Below are positions 1 to 8,937 of a DNA stretch of 64,000 nucleotides, piece after piece. Under the pieces are notes generated by a model, which saw only the letters and a program-made list of their open reading frames with translations, was not told where the DNA came from and searched no databases. Source of the stretch: Polaromonas sp. (GTDB lineage Bacteria; Pseudomonadota; Gammaproteobacteria; Burkholderiales; Burkholderiaceae_C); assembly GCF_010365105.1 (NCBI RefSeq), contig NZ_JAAFGZ010000002.1, forward strand, positions 155,001 through 219,000, given 5' to 3'. A program made the position numbers and the translations under genes. The stretch's first letter is position 1; every line of letters starts with the position of its first letter.

Positions 1-990
1 AGCGGTGTCCAGTACGGTCATCTGGTCGATATTGGCCGCAAGCTGGTCGATGAGCGGGTACCGCGCCCGGCCGGCGAACGCACCGTGCGCTGGGCGCTCA
101 AGGAAGGCCTGCCGTCGCCACTGTTTGCGCCTGCCATGAAGATCGGCCAGGCGGTGCGCGGTCTGCTGCCTGATTCGCTCAAGAACAAGGTGCCCGCCAA
201 ACAGGCGGCCGGCGCCTGGCCTACGCGCACGCATGCCCGGAAAATGCTCATGCTGGCGGGCTGTGTGCAGCCCGCGATGATGCCCAACATCAATTCGGCC
301 ACGGCCCGCGTGCTCGACGCCGCCGGCATCCAGACCGTCGTGGCGGCCAAAGCCGGCTGCTGCGGCGCGGTGAAATTCCACCTCAACGACCAGGACGGCG
401 GCAAGGCCGAGATGCGCCGCAACATCGACGCCTGGTGGCCTTATGTGGAGCAGGGGATTGAAGCGCTGGTCATGAACGCCTCGGGCTGCGGTGTCACGGT
501 CAAGGAATACGGCTATATCCTGAAGGACGATCAGGCGTATGCCGAGAAAGCCGCCCGCATCAGCGCACTGACCCGCGATTTGAGCGAGTTGCTGCCCATC
601 ATCACCGAAGCCCTGCAGTCGGCTCGTCCTGAACTGACCGAAGCTGTGGCCAAAAATTCACCCCGACTGGCTTTTCATCCGCCTTGTACCCTGCAGCATG
701 GCCAGCAGTTGCGCGGCGGTGTCGAGCAGTATCTGGGACGGCTGGGCTTTGACATCAAGGTGTCGAACAATGAGGCAAACCTGTGCTGCGGCTCGGCCGG
801 CACTTATTCGGTGCTCCAGCCAGAGATCGCCTACCAGCTGCGCGACCGCAAGCTGGCCAATCTGGGCGAGATCGCGCCCGAAGTGATTGTCTCGGCCAAT
901 ATCGGCTGCATCACGCACCTGCAAAGCGGCACGGCCACGCCAGTGCGGCACTGGATCGAAGTACTGGATGATGCGCTATTGAATTCATAG
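1..990 (+). CDS. glcF: Glycolate oxidase iron-sulfur subunit GlcF (C-terminal part, 5' end outside window)
   Basis: GlcF is the electron-transfer subunit of the GlcDEF complex, which oxidises glycolate to glyoxylate. The frame is open from base 1, starting with SGVQYGHLVD, the stretch that in the family follows the ferredoxin-type cluster ligands; the N-terminal 4Fe-4S ligands are therefore off the window. Two cysteine-rich CCG modules are visible: LAGCVQP...AGCCGAVKFH and HPPCTLQHG...LCCGSAGTYS. The final residues (ALLNS) and the stop codon are encoded by the palindromic head of an interspersed repeat, so the C-terminus may have been reshaped by it. The family assignment is firm; GlcF rather than another CCG-domain reductase rests on overall resemblance. 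Confidence 0.9.
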   Translation, partial: SGVQYGHLVDIGRKLVDERVPRPAGERTVRWALKEGLPSPLFAPAMKIGQAVRGLLPDSLKNKVPAKQAAGAWPTRTHARKMLMLAGCVQPAMMPNINSATARVLDAAGIQTVVAAKAGCCGAVKFHLNDQDGGKAEMRRNIDAWWPYVEQGIEALVMNASGCGVTVKEYGYILKDDQAYAEKAARISALTRDLSELLPIITEALQSARPELTEAVAKNSPRLAFHPPCTLQHGQQLRGGVEQYLGRLGFDIKVSNNEANLCCGSAGTYSVLQPEIAYQLRDRKLANLGEIAPEVIVSANIGCITHLQSGTATPVRHWIEVLDDALLNS

Positions 991-1008
991 CGTGCAGCTT
1001 TAGAATAG
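975..1008 (+). repeat. 3'-end interspersed repeat, copy 1 (overlaps glcF stop)
   Basis: The palindromic head GCTATT-GAATTC-ATAGC contains the glcF stop codon TAG (988-990). The head matches that of about eleven other copies in this window, but the tail is short and poorly conserved. It has the same orientation as glcF. Confidence 0.55.
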
Positions 1009-1066
1009 TGGGCTTGCAGTGGGTGTTGTTAAAATAAAAACGACGTGACCACACAGCGCAACTTTC

Positions 1067-1168
1067 ATGGGTAAAAAGAAATCTCGTGAATATTTCCGAG
1101 GCATTGGTGTGTCAGACCGGCGCTGGCACGTTCTTGCCGCCTGTCACTGCCGGGTCCGCAAGCCGTGA
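1067..1168 (+). CDS. Possible 33-aa upstream ORF coupled to the DUF1275 gene
   Basis: A short ORF (MGKKKSREYF...CRVRKP) whose TGA overlaps the GTG start of the next gene as GTGA. It is basic and resembles no family known to me. The overlap would allow translational coupling, but no strong ribosome-binding site is seen before its ATG, and an ORF of this length can arise by chance. Confidence 0.25.
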   Translation: MGKKKSREYFRGIGVSDRRWHVLAACHCRVRKP

Positions 1169-1950
1169 GCCATATCAGCAGTTTGTGGAAAGGCCTGATA
1201 GGGCTGACCACCAAGCGCCGAACCCGCCGGGCCAACCGGCAGTTGGGCGGACTGCTGGCCTGGGTTGCGGGTGCCGTCAATGCCGGAGGCTTTCTGGCGG
1301 TGGGGCGCTACACCTCGCACATGACGGGCATCGTGTCTTCCGTTGCCGACAACATTGCGCTTGGCAACTTCACCCTGATCATCGCCGGCCTGGTGTACGT
1401 CGGCTCTTTTGTGGCAGGGGCCATCACCACGACAGTGCTGATCAATTGGGCAAGGCGTCGCAGGCTGCACGCCGAATTTGCCTTGTCCCTGATGCTGGAG
1501 GCGCTGCTTTTGCTGCTGTTCGGTTTGCTCGGAGCCAACCTCAATATGCTGGTGGAGGTCTTTGTTCCCACGACGGTGCTGCTGCTTTGTTTCATCATGG
1601 GTCTGCAAAACGCCATCATCACCAAGATTTCTTCTGCTGAAATCCGCACCACCCACGTCACCGGCCTTCTGACGGACCTGAGTATCGAGATCGGACGGCT
1701 GTTGTACTGGAACGGGGTGTCGGAGGCCAACGTGCAGTTTTTTGTCAGGGCTGATCGCGACAAGCTGCGCATCCACTCGACAATTTTGCTGCTTTTCTTT
1801 GGGGGGGGCCTGATGGGCGCGTTTGCCTTCAAGACCATCGGTTTCTTTTCCACCGTGCCGATTGCACTGGTGTTGATGGCCGTTGCCGCACCGCCCCTGT
1901 ACCAGGATTTACTCTCCTACCGAACCTGGCTGCGCGGGCAATCCACCTGA
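1165..1950 (+). CDS. DUF1275 (YoaK-like) integral membrane protein
   Basis: A 261-aa protein of the DUF1275/YoaK family, whose substrate is unknown. After a basic N-terminus (TTKRRTRRANRQ) come about six hydrophobic helices, with the family signature near residues 30-60 (WVAGAVNAGGF...YTSHMTG) and a second signature CFIMGLQNA...TTHVTGLLTD in the middle. GTG at 1165 is the first possible start in the frame. It lies just upstream of a SulP transporter gene with a 42-bp gap, so the two may be co-transcribed. Family membership is confident; function is not known. Confidence 0.85.
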   Translation: MSHISSLWKGLIGLTTKRRTRRANRQLGGLLAWVAGAVNAGGFLAVGRYTSHMTGIVSSVADNIALGNFTLIIAGLVYVGSFVAGAITTTVLINWARRRRLHAEFALSLMLEALLLLLFGLLGANLNMLVEVFVPTTVLLLCFIMGLQNAIITKISSAEIRTTHVTGLLTDLSIEIGRLLYWNGVSEANVQFFVRADRDKLRIHSTILLLFFGGGLMGAFAFKTIGFFSTVPIALVLMAVAAPPLYQDLLSYRTWLRGQST

Positions 1951-1992
1951 CGCCAGTTCGTCAGCCACTCTTGCACGAAAGGCTGAAGGCCG

Positions 1993-3678
1993 ATGATCAC
2001 CATTCTTGAAGCAAAGCGGGCCGGCCTGTTCGGCAAAGGAAAGATCGTTCCCAACGTGGTTGCCGGGGTGATCGTCGGGGTGGTGGCGCTGCCTCTGGCC
2101 ATGGCCTTCGCGATTGCCTCGGGCGCCCGGCCCGAACAGGGCATCTACACCGCCATCATCGGCGGCTTCATGGTGTCGGTGCTGGGTGGCAGCCGGGTGC
2201 AGATCGCCGGCCCCACGGGCGCCTTCATTGCAATTCTGGCGGGGGTCACGCTCAAGTATGGTTTTGAAGGCCTGCAACTGGCCACGCTCATGGCCGGGCT
2301 GATCCTGCTCGTCATGGGGCTGACACGCATGGGCGGGGTGATCAAGTTCATTCCCGATCCGGTCATTGTGGGCTTCACTGCCGGCATCGGCGTCATCATC
2401 TGGGTTGGGCAATGGCGCGATTTTCTGGGGCTGCCCAAGGTGGAGGGAGAGCACTTCCACCAGAAGTTGCTGCACCTGGTCGAAGTGCTGCCGCAACTGC
2501 ACTTTCCCACAACGGGCATGGCGTTGATGAGCCTGCTGCTGGTGCTGTTTTCCACGCGTATCCGTGGGCTCAAGCGGGTGCCAGGGCCGCTCGTGGCCTT
2601 GATCGTGGCAACCGGTTTGCAGGCGTTCTTCCACGTTGACGGCATTGCCACCATCGGCAGTGCCTTTGGCGGTATTCCCACGGGCCTGCCGCATTTTTCC
2701 TTTCCCAGCGTGACGCTGGCACAGGTCATCTCACTGATTGGGCCGGCCTTCACGATAGCGATGCTGGGCGCCATCGAATCGCTGCTGTCCGCCGTCGTCG
2801 CCGATGGCATGACGGCGACCAAACACGACTCCAACCAGGAGCTCATCGGGCAAGGGCTGGCCAACGTGGTGGCGCCATTTTTTGGCGGTTTTGCCGCCAC
2901 CGGCGCCATTGCGCGCACGGCCACCAACATCCGCAATGGCGGCACCAGCCCCCTGGCCGGCATCACCCACACGGTGACGCTGGTGCTGATCGTCCTGTTC
3001 CTGGCGCCCTACGCGGCATATATTCCGCTCGCCTGTCTGGCCGCCATCTTGTTTGTCGTGGCCTACAACATGAGTGAACTCAAGCATTTCAGCCATATCG
3101 TTCGGCGCGCGCCACGGGCTGACGTGGCGATTTTGCTGATCACGTTTTTGCTCACGGTCTTTGCCGACCTGGTGGTGGCGGTCAATATCGGCGTCATTCT
3201 GGCCATTCTCCAGTTCCTGCGCAGAATGGCTGAAACCGTTGATGTGCAGGTCGTTGACAGCAAGGAGCTCAAGACAGAACTGGCTGCGGCAGGGTTGCAG
3301 GAAATTCCGCCTGGCGTGTCGATTTACGAGATTGACGGGCCTTTTTTCTTCGGTGCCGTGGAAAAGTTCGAGCATGTGCTGATGGAAATCCATGCGGACC
3401 CGAAGGTCGTGATCCTGCGGTTTCGCCGGGTGCCGTTCATGGACATCACCGGTATCCAGACGCTGGACGAAGTGATCGTCAAGCTGCGAAAACGCGGCGT
3501 GCGCACCCTGTTGTGCGAGGCTAATGAGCGGGTGCGCGCCAAACTATGGAAGGCCGGCGTCCTTGATCTTTTGGGTCAGCAGGATTTTCATGACCAGTTT
3601 GCGACGGCCCTGACCAGCGCCGTGGCGGGCCTGGCCGCGACTGCCGGCGGGACGGTCGACGCAAACCCTGCGGCTTGA
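1993..3678 (+). CDS. SulP family anion transporter with C-terminal STAS domain
   Basis: An inner-membrane permease of 561 aa, the usual SulP length. It begins with the conserved first helix region (PNVVAGVIVGVVALPLAMAF, then GARPEQGIYTAI and GPTGAFIAIL). The family core IGQGLANVV..FFGGFAATGAIARTATN is at about residues 286-320. The cytoplasmic C-terminal third (about 440-545) is a STAS domain, with IYEIDGPFFFGA and the loop FMDITGIQTLDE. Substrates in the family include sulfate, bicarbonate and dicarboxylates; the sequence alone does not say which. No carbonic anhydrase or sulfur genes adjoin it. The ATG at 1993 is preceded by a GAAGGC ribosome-binding-like stretch. Confidence 0.9.
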   Translation: MITILEAKRAGLFGKGKIVPNVVAGVIVGVVALPLAMAFAIASGARPEQGIYTAIIGGFMVSVLGGSRVQIAGPTGAFIAILAGVTLKYGFEGLQLATLMAGLILLVMGLTRMGGVIKFIPDPVIVGFTAGIGVIIWVGQWRDFLGLPKVEGEHFHQKLLHLVEVLPQLHFPTTGMALMSLLLVLFSTRIRGLKRVPGPLVALIVATGLQAFFHVDGIATIGSAFGGIPTGLPHFSFPSVTLAQVISLIGPAFTIAMLGAIESLLSAVVADGMTATKHDSNQELIGQGLANVVAPFFGGFAATGAIARTATNIRNGGTSPLAGITHTVTLVLIVLFLAPYAAYIPLACLAAILFVVAYNMSELKHFSHIVRRAPRADVAILLITFLLTVFADLVVAVNIGVILAILQFLRRMAETVDVQVVDSKELKTELAAAGLQEIPPGVSIYEIDGPFFFGAVEKFEHVLMEIHADPKVVILRFRRVPFMDITGIQTLDEVIVKLRKRGVRTLLCEANERVRAKLWKAGVLDLLGQQDFHDQFATALTSAVAGLAATAGGTVDANPAA

Positions 3679-3698
3679 CGCGCGCCAGTGGTTCATTT

Positions 3699-3748
3699 TG
3701 CTATTAAATATATAGCTTGTTACGCTCGTCAGTAAAGCGTTAAAGCTG
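3699..3748 (+). repeat. 3'-end interspersed repeat, copy 2 (after sulP)
   Basis: Head GCTATT-AAATAT-ATAGC, then a GCTTG-like stretch and a degenerate tail, 21 bp after the SulP stop codon and in the same orientation. Confidence 0.65.
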
Positions 3749-3765
3749 TTTTTGATCAATAAAAC

Positions 3766-3785
3766 AGGCCGCTCATGCGGCTTTG
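3766..3785. terminator. Hairpin between convergent sulP and gpx
   Basis: GCCGC-TCAT-GCGGC stem-loop. Read on the minus strand it is followed by CTGTTTTATTG, and on the plus strand by TTTGG. It is placed to terminate the glutathione peroxidase transcript and possibly the SulP transcript. Confidence 0.5.
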
Positions 3786-3858
3786 GTGTAGTGGGCCCTG
3801 TCAGCAGGTTTTCCCACGCGCCAGGACGCTGCCCTGGTGTTCAGGGATTGGCCTGAAG

Positions 3859-4356
3859 TCAGGCGGCAAGCGCCGCTTCGATGTCCTTGGCCAGATCGGT
3901 CGGCTTGTCCAGCGGTGCGTAGCGCTTGATGACCTTGCCGTCCCTGCCGACCAGAAACTTGGTGAAGTTCCATTTGATGGCCTTGCTGCCCAGCAGGCCG
4001 GGTGCTTCGCCGCAGAGCCACTGGTACAGCGGATGGGCGGCCGGGCCGTTGACATCGACCTTGGACATCATCGGAAACGTCACGCCGTAGTTGACCTGGC
4101 AGAAGCTGGCAATGTCGCTGTCCTGGCCCGGGTCCTGCGCGCCGAACTGGTTGCACGGGAACCCCAGCACCACCAGTCCTTTTGCGGCATAGGCCTTGTG
4201 CAGTTCTTCCAGCCCGCCAAACTGCGGCGTGAAACCGCACTGGCTGGCGGTGTTGACGATCAGCATGACTTGACCCCTGAATTCGGACAGGGCCATGTCC
4301 TGGCCGTCGATCTGGCGGGCTTCGAAGTCGTACACCGTTTTGGCGTCTGTGCGCAT
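3859..4356 (-). CDS. Glutathione peroxidase family protein
   Basis: A thiol peroxidase of 165 aa that reduces hydrogen or organic peroxides with glutathione or thioredoxin. The peroxidatic cysteine is Cys40 in NTASQCGFTPQ; the second family signature GFPCNQFGAQ and the KWNFTKFLV segment supply the Gln, Trp and Asn of the active site. It is a Cys enzyme, not a selenoenzyme, and has no signal peptide. The start at 4356 (MRTDAKTVYDF) is chosen over an upstream one because an AGGAG site precedes it and family members begin here. The gene lies 37 bp downstream of a DMT-family exporter gene on the same strand. Confidence 0.92.
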   Translation of the reverse strand: MRTDAKTVYDFEARQIDGQDMALSEFRGQVMLIVNTASQCGFTPQFGGLEELHKAYAAKGLVVLGFPCNQFGAQDPGQDSDIASFCQVNYGVTFPMMSKVDVNGPAAHPLYQWLCGEAPGLLGSKAIKWNFTKFLVGRDGKVIKRYAPLDKPTDLAKDIEAALAA

Positions 4357-4393
4357 GAAAAAACTCCTGTCAGGCATGGTGGGGAAAAGCGTA

Positions 4394-5326
4394 TCAAGGT
4401 AATTTTGCCCCCGTTTGCACTTCTTCGGCGGCCGGTGCCAGGGCTGCCAGCACCGACGCCAGGACAATCAGGCTGCCGCCCAGCAGGATGCGCGGGGTGA
4501 ACTGGGCGGCGTCCATCATGGCGGCCGACAGGCTGGCAAACAGGATTTCGGTCAACATCACCACGGCGGTCGTTCCGGCCGCCAGCCGCGCCGCGCCATA
4601 TTGCAGCGCGGTGTTGCCGACCATGAAGGCCAGGCTCAGCCCCAGCAACACCGGAATGCCGGCTGTCTGCAGCGCCGGGCCGGGCACGAGCTGCCAGGAC
4701 ATGCCCGCCAGCGCTGCTGCCGTCGCCATCAGGCCGCTGCCGCCAAACATCGCCAGCATGCGCGAAGCACCGGGCGTGTGGCCGTATTTGCGCAGCAGGG
4801 CATTGGTGACGGCAAAGCTGAAGCCGCCGGCAATCGCCAGCCAGTCGGCGGCGCCCTGCGGCACGGGCCAGGACGCATCGGGCGTCTTCAGGACGATCAG
4901 CACGCCCGCCATGGCCAGCCCCAGGCGGGCCAGCGATGCTGGCGTGGGTTTTTCACCCAGCAGCAGCCAGGCCACCAGCACCGACCAGGCCGGCATCAGG
5001 TAAAACAGCAGCACCACCCGCACCACGTCGCCCACGGTCACCGCCCAGTTGAAGCTGACGTTGGTCAGGCCTGCCCCAACGGCCAGAAACCACAGCTGCG
5101 GACAGGCCACGAAGCCGCGCCAGGCCTTGAACCGCACGGTCAGCAGGCTGGCCGCAATCATCAGGTACATCAGCGCCGTGGCCCACAGGGGATGCAGGCC
5201 GTAAGCCTGCAGCTGGCGAAACGGCCACCAGGAAACGCCCCAGACCAGCGCATTGAGCACCAGCGCGCCAACCGCCAGCGCCGCAGTCTGCCCGGTGGCA
5301 GTGCGTGTCACGCTCGCGCCCGCCAT
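4394..5326 (-). CDS. EamA/DMT-family permease
   Basis: A 310-aa inner-membrane protein of the drug/metabolite transporter superfamily with about ten hydrophobic helices in two EamA repeats. The first runs from ALVWGVSWWPFRQLQ to LLLGEKPTPASLARLGLAMAGVLIV; the second ends with EILFASLSAAMM and LGGSLIVLASVLAAL. Such proteins export amino acids, metabolites or drugs; the substrate is not evident. Its ATG overlaps the lplT stop as TGATG, so the two are translationally coupled. Confidence 0.85.
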   Translation of the reverse strand: MAGASVTRTATGQTAALAVGALVLNALVWGVSWWPFRQLQAYGLHPLWATALMYLMIAASLLTVRFKAWRGFVACPQLWFLAVGAGLTNVSFNWAVTVGDVVRVVLLFYLMPAWSVLVAWLLLGEKPTPASLARLGLAMAGVLIVLKTPDASWPVPQGAADWLAIAGGFSFAVTNALLRKYGHTPGASRMLAMFGGSGLMATAAALAGMSWQLVPGPALQTAGIPVLLGLSLAFMVGNTALQYGAARLAAGTTAVVMLTEILFASLSAAMMDAAQFTPRILLGGSLIVLASVLAALAPAAEEVQTGAKLP

Positions 5327-6606
5327 CAGTGCGTTTTGTCGCTGCGGGCAATGCTGAGCAAGTGGTCCAGCTGCACCTTGTGGTGCACGGTGTTGCTGTT
5401 GTGCCAGCGCTGGATCAGCCACATGAAGCCGGCCACCACCACGCCAAAGCCGGTGATCGCGCCAAAGGCTGACAGCCCCAGGCCGGTGGACAGGCTGTAG
5501 CCCGCGCCCAGGCTCAGGATGCAGGCCTGTTCGTTGAAGTTCTGCACGGCAATCGAGCGGCCCGCGCCCATCAGGTTGTGGCCCCGGTGCTGAAGCAGCG
5601 CATTCATCGGCACCACCAGAAAGCCGCCCAGTCCGCCCAGCAGGATCAGGAAGGGCGCGGCCACCCAGACGTTGGTGATGAAGTTCATCAAAATCACCAG
5701 CACGCCCATGGCAATGCCCAGTGGCATGACCCTGGTGGCATGCTCCAGCCGCATGCGCATAGACGCCAGGATGGCGCCGACGGCCGTGCCGATCGCCACC
5801 ACGCCCACCAGCGACGAAGCCTGCGTGGTGCTGTAGCCCAGTGCCGCCGCGCTCCAGGCCAGCACGATGTAGCGCAGGTTGCCCGACACGCCCCAGAACA
5901 GCGTCGTGGTGGCCAGCGAAATCTGGCCCAGCTTGTCGCGCCACAGCGCCGAGTTGCAGCTCCAGAAATCGGGCAGCAGCTCGAACTTGTTTTTCGGCAT
6001 GGGGCGCATCTCAACGCCGGTGTCAGGAATGCGCAGGTTGAACCAGGCGGCTATTGCGTACAGCACGATCAGCAGCGAAATGGCCGCTTCGGGGGCGGTG
6101 TCGATGCCGGTGTCGATGAACGGAATGTCAAAGGCGAGCAGGTGGCTGGAAATCGCATGGCCGACCAGCTGTCCGCCCAGCAGCACGCCCAGGATGATCG
6201 ACGAGATCGTCAGGCCTTCAATCCAGCCGTTGGCCTTGACCAGTTGCGACGCCGGCAGCAGTTCGGTCAGGATGCCGTACTTGGCCGGCGAATAGGCGGC
6301 GGCACCCAGGCCGACGATGGCATAGGACAGCAGCGGATGCGAGCCGAACAGCATCATCAGGCAGCCGACGACCTTGATGGCGTTGCTGACAAACATGACG
6401 TTGCCCTTGGGCCGGGCATCCGCATAGGCGCCAACGAAAGGCGCCAAAATGACGTAAAAAAGCGCAAACATCGGCACCAGCGCGGCCGGTTGCCATTTGG
6501 GCGCCCCATTGGTCTTGAGCAGTTCGACGGCCGCTACAAAGAGCGCGTTGTCAGCCAGCGAACTGAAAAACTGGGCTGCCATGATGGTGTAAAAACCGCG
6601 CTTCAT
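5326..6606 (-). CDS. lplT: Lysophospholipid transporter LplT
   Basis: An MFS protein of 426 aa that flips lysophospholipids across the inner membrane for re-acylation. The N-terminus [22 protein letters not shown] is the family hallmark, followed by [12 protein letters not shown] and the [13 protein letters not shown] loop between helices. The usual partner, acyl-ACP synthetase/acyltransferase Aas, is not in the window. It diverges from alr with a 212-bp gap that must hold both promoters, and its stop is fused to the DMT permease start. Confidence 0.93.
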   Translation of the reverse strand: MKRGFYTIMAAQFFSSLADNALFVAAVELLKTNGAPKWQPAALVPMFALFYVILAPFVGAYADARPKGNVMFVSNAIKVVGCLMMLFGSHPLLSYAIVGLGAAAYSPAKYGILTELLPASQLVKANGWIEGLTISSIILGVLLGGQLVGHAISSHLLAFDIPFIDTGIDTAPEAAISLLIVLYAIAAWFNLRIPDTGVEMRPMPKNKFELLPDFWSCNSALWRDKLGQISLATTTLFWGVSGNLRYIVLAWSAAALGYSTTQASSLVGVVAIGTAVGAILASMRMRLEHATRVMPLGIAMGVLVILMNFITNVWVAAPFLILLGGLGGFLVVPMNALLQHRGHNLMGAGRSIAVQNFNEQACILSLGAGYSLSTGLGLSAFGAITGFGVVVAGFMWLIQRWHNSNTVHHKVQLDHLLSIARSDKTH

Positions 6607-6818
6607 TGAACTGTATTGATCACCGCAGAAAAATGCACCAGTGGGTCCGGTGTCTCAAGATAGGGGGTGAATGTCTCCAAAATATCGCTGTTTATAGCAT
6701 GGGGGCCAGATGTCAAAATGAAGGGTGGCCCGCCGTCCGGTGCCCGCTTCAATTGCACCTGTCCGGACCTGCCCGCCCTTTTTCGTTTATTCCTGTCCTT
6801 ACCCACTTTCATTGCGCC

Positions 6819-7913
6819 ATGCCACGTCCCATTCTTGCCACCGTTCACACCACCGCCCTGAGCCACAATCTGGCTCGGGTGCGCGCTGCCGCGCCGGATT
6901 CCCGCGTCTGGGCCGTCGTCAAGGCCAATGCCTATGGCCACGGCATCGAGCGTGTCTTTGACGCACTGCGCAGCGCCGACGGCTTTGCGCTGCTCGACCT
7001 GGCCGAGGCGCAGCGGTTGCGCGCGCTCGACTGGCGCGGCCCGATCCTGCTGCTCGAAGGCTGCTTTGAGGCGCGCGACCTGGAGCTGTGCTCGCGTTTG
7101 GGCCTGTGGCACACCGTCCACTGCAACGAGCAGATCGACCGGCTGGCCGCGCACAAGACGCAGCTGCCGCACCGCGTCTTCCTGAAGATGAACACCGGCA
7201 TGAACCGCCTGGGTTTCACGCCCGAGCGCTTTCGGGCCGCGTGGATTCGCCTCAACGCCTTACCGCAGGTCGAGGAAATCTCGCTGATGCAGCATTTCCC
7301 CGATGCCGACGGTCCCCGGGGCATCAGCGCGCAACTGAAGGCCTTCGACGCCGTCACCCATGACCTGCCCGGCGAGCGCACGCTCAGCAACAGCGCGGCC
7401 ATCCTGCGCCATGGTGCTGCGCTGGCCGGACGCTCCGACTGGGTCCGGCCCGGCATCGTTCTGTACGGCAGCGCGCCCGACGTTCCAGAGCACAGCGCCG
7501 CCCACTGGGACTTGCAGCCCACGATGACGCTGTCGTCCCGCATCATCGGGCTGCAGCAGCTGCAGGCCGGCGACACGGTCGGCTATGGTTCGAGCTTTAC
7601 CGCCGAAGCGCCCATGCGTATCGGCGTGGTCGCCTGTGGTTACGCCGACGGCTATCCGCGCCACTGCCCGACCGGCACGCCGGTGCTGGTCCAGGGCGTT
7701 CGATGCCGCATGGTCGGCCGCGTCAGCATGGACATGATCACGGTGGACCTGACGCCGGTGCCCAGGGCCGGCGTGGGCAGCGAGGTCACGCTCTGGGGCG
7801 TGGCCTCCAGCGGCGCGGTGCTGCCCATCGACGAGGTGGCACGGGCCGCCGGCACGGTGGGTTATGAGCTGATGTGCGCCGTGGCGCCACGCGTGACCAT
7901 GGTGGCTGATTGA
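6819..7913 (+). CDS. alr: Alanine racemase
   Basis: A PLP enzyme interconverting L- and D-alanine for peptidoglycan. Its 364 aa fit the family. The PLP lysine is Lys35 in [22 protein letters not shown] is the second family motif; the catalytic tyrosine region is VGYGSSF with [15 protein letters not shown]; the C-terminus has [12 protein letters not shown]. The start at 6819 ([18 protein letters not shown]) matches family N-termini; the frame is open further upstream, but that part lies in the intergenic region shared with lplT. Confidence 0.95.
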   Translation: MPRPILATVHTTALSHNLARVRAAAPDSRVWAVVKANAYGHGIERVFDALRSADGFALLDLAEAQRLRALDWRGPILLLEGCFEARDLELCSRLGLWHTVHCNEQIDRLAAHKTQLPHRVFLKMNTGMNRLGFTPERFRAAWIRLNALPQVEEISLMQHFPDADGPRGISAQLKAFDAVTHDLPGERTLSNSAAILRHGAALAGRSDWVRPGIVLYGSAPDVPEHSAAHWDLQPTMTLSSRIIGLQQLQAGDTVGYGSSFTAEAPMRIGVVACGYADGYPRHCPTGTPVLVQGVRCRMVGRVSMDMITVDLTPVPRAGVGSEVTLWGVASSGAVLPIDEVARAAGTVGYELMCAVAPRVTMVAD

Positions 7914-8036
7914 AAAAGTGCGACGGTTGACCATTTCGTGCCCGCTGCCCATTGGCTGCGGCTGTCAGCGGGCCAGCGCGGCAGGACAAACGAGGCAACT
8001 CCACGGCGGCAAGCCCAGGCTGGGTTACGCTAGCGC

Positions 8037-8432
8037 ATGAACCGGAACGCCCTTCTTGACATGCTGCGCAGCCGCGTGCCGGACCTGCTGGCGATCTACG
8101 CCTTCGGCAGCCGCACGCAGGGTGTTGCAGGCCCGCAAAGCGACCTTGACCTGGCGGTGCTGGTGGCCGGATACGCCGAGCCGCTGGCCTTGTGGGCGCT
8201 GTCGGGCGACCTGGCCGATGTGGCCGGCTGCCCGGTCGATTTGCTCGACCTGCGCGCGGCCTCTACCGTAATGCAGCACCAGATCATCACCACCGGCCAG
8301 CGCTGGTGGGCCAGGGATGTGCAGGCTGGCCTGTACGAGGCGGCCATCCTGAGCGAAAAAACAGCGCTCGATACCGCCCGTGCCGGGCTGCTGGACGACA
8401 TTGGCAAAAGTGGAAGCGTGTATGGCCGATGA
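8037..8432 (+). CDS. mntA: MntA-type nucleotidyltransferase antitoxin
   Basis: A minimal nucleotidyltransferase of 131 aa. The catalytic signature GSX10DXD is exact: GSRTQGVAGPQSDLD at about residues 24-38, preceded by LLAIYAF. In the characterised MntA-HepT family this protein neutralises the HepT RNase by adding AMP to a tyrosine in the toxin. It overlaps the downstream toxin gene by 11 bp, the usual compact arrangement. Pairing and motif make the assignment strong; activity is inferred. Confidence 0.88.
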   Translation: MNRNALLDMLRSRVPDLLAIYAFGSRTQGVAGPQSDLDLAVLVAGYAEPLALWALSGDLADVAGCPVDLLDLRAASTVMQHQIITTGQRWWARDVQAGLYEAAILSEKTALDTARAGLLDDIGKSGSVYGR

Positions 8433-8850
8433 CGTGCTGATCAACAAGGCCGCCACCATTGAGCGCTGTGTGAAACGGGCACGCGAGGAATATCACCGCC
8501 ACCCGGCCACTTTTGCCACCGATTTCACGCGCCAGGATGCGGCCATCCTGAACATCCAGCGCGCCTGCGAAGCGGCGCTGGACATGGGGCAGCACCTGAT
8601 CCGGCGCGAAAGGATGGGCGTGCCGCAAAGCGCACGCGACGTGTTTGCGCTGCTGGCGCAGGGCGGCTGGATAGAAGCGGCGCTGGCCGATGGCCTTAAG
8701 CGCATGGTCGGTTTTCGCAATATTGCGTTGCATGATTACCAGGCCTTGCAGCTGCCAATCACGGTGGCCATCATCCAGAAACACCTGGACGAGTTTTTGC
8801 AGTACAGCCAGTGCGTGCTGCTGCGCGATGCGGCGCAATCGGGCGGGTGA
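8422..8850 (+). CDS. hepT: HepT-type (HEPN domain) RNase toxin
   Basis: A helical HEPN-fold protein of 142 aa. The catalytic RX4HXY motif is present as RNIALHDY near residue 98, with the tyrosine that MntA modifies in characterised pairs. Earlier helices (FTRQDAAILNIQRACEAALDM) are typical of the DUF86/HepT family. The start at 8422 (MADDVLINKA) is preferred to an upstream frame start that would lie deep inside mntA. It forms a two-gene operon with mntA between the housekeeping genes alr and panE, which suggests insertion as a mobile module. Confidence 0.88.
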   Translation: MADDVLINKAATIERCVKRAREEYHRHPATFATDFTRQDAAILNIQRACEAALDMGQHLIRRERMGVPQSARDVFALLAQGGWIEAALADGLKRMVGFRNIALHDYQALQLPITVAIIQKHLDEFLQYSQCVLLRDAAQSGG

Positions 8851-8883
8851 CGGTAAATTCTTGCGGTTGCGCTTTGGTTGCTG

Positions 8884-8935
8884 CGTATTTGATAGCGGAT
8901 TTTGCCCGTGCAGCAAGCGTAAAAGCCCTGAAACG
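8884..8935 (+). repeat. 3'-end interspersed repeat, copy 3 (degenerate, after hepT)
   Basis: The weakest copy: a half-palindrome (ATTTGATAGC) followed by GCAAGCGTAAAAGCCC, filling the gap between convergent hepT and the reductase gene. Confidence 0.4.
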
Positions 8936-8937
8936 TC

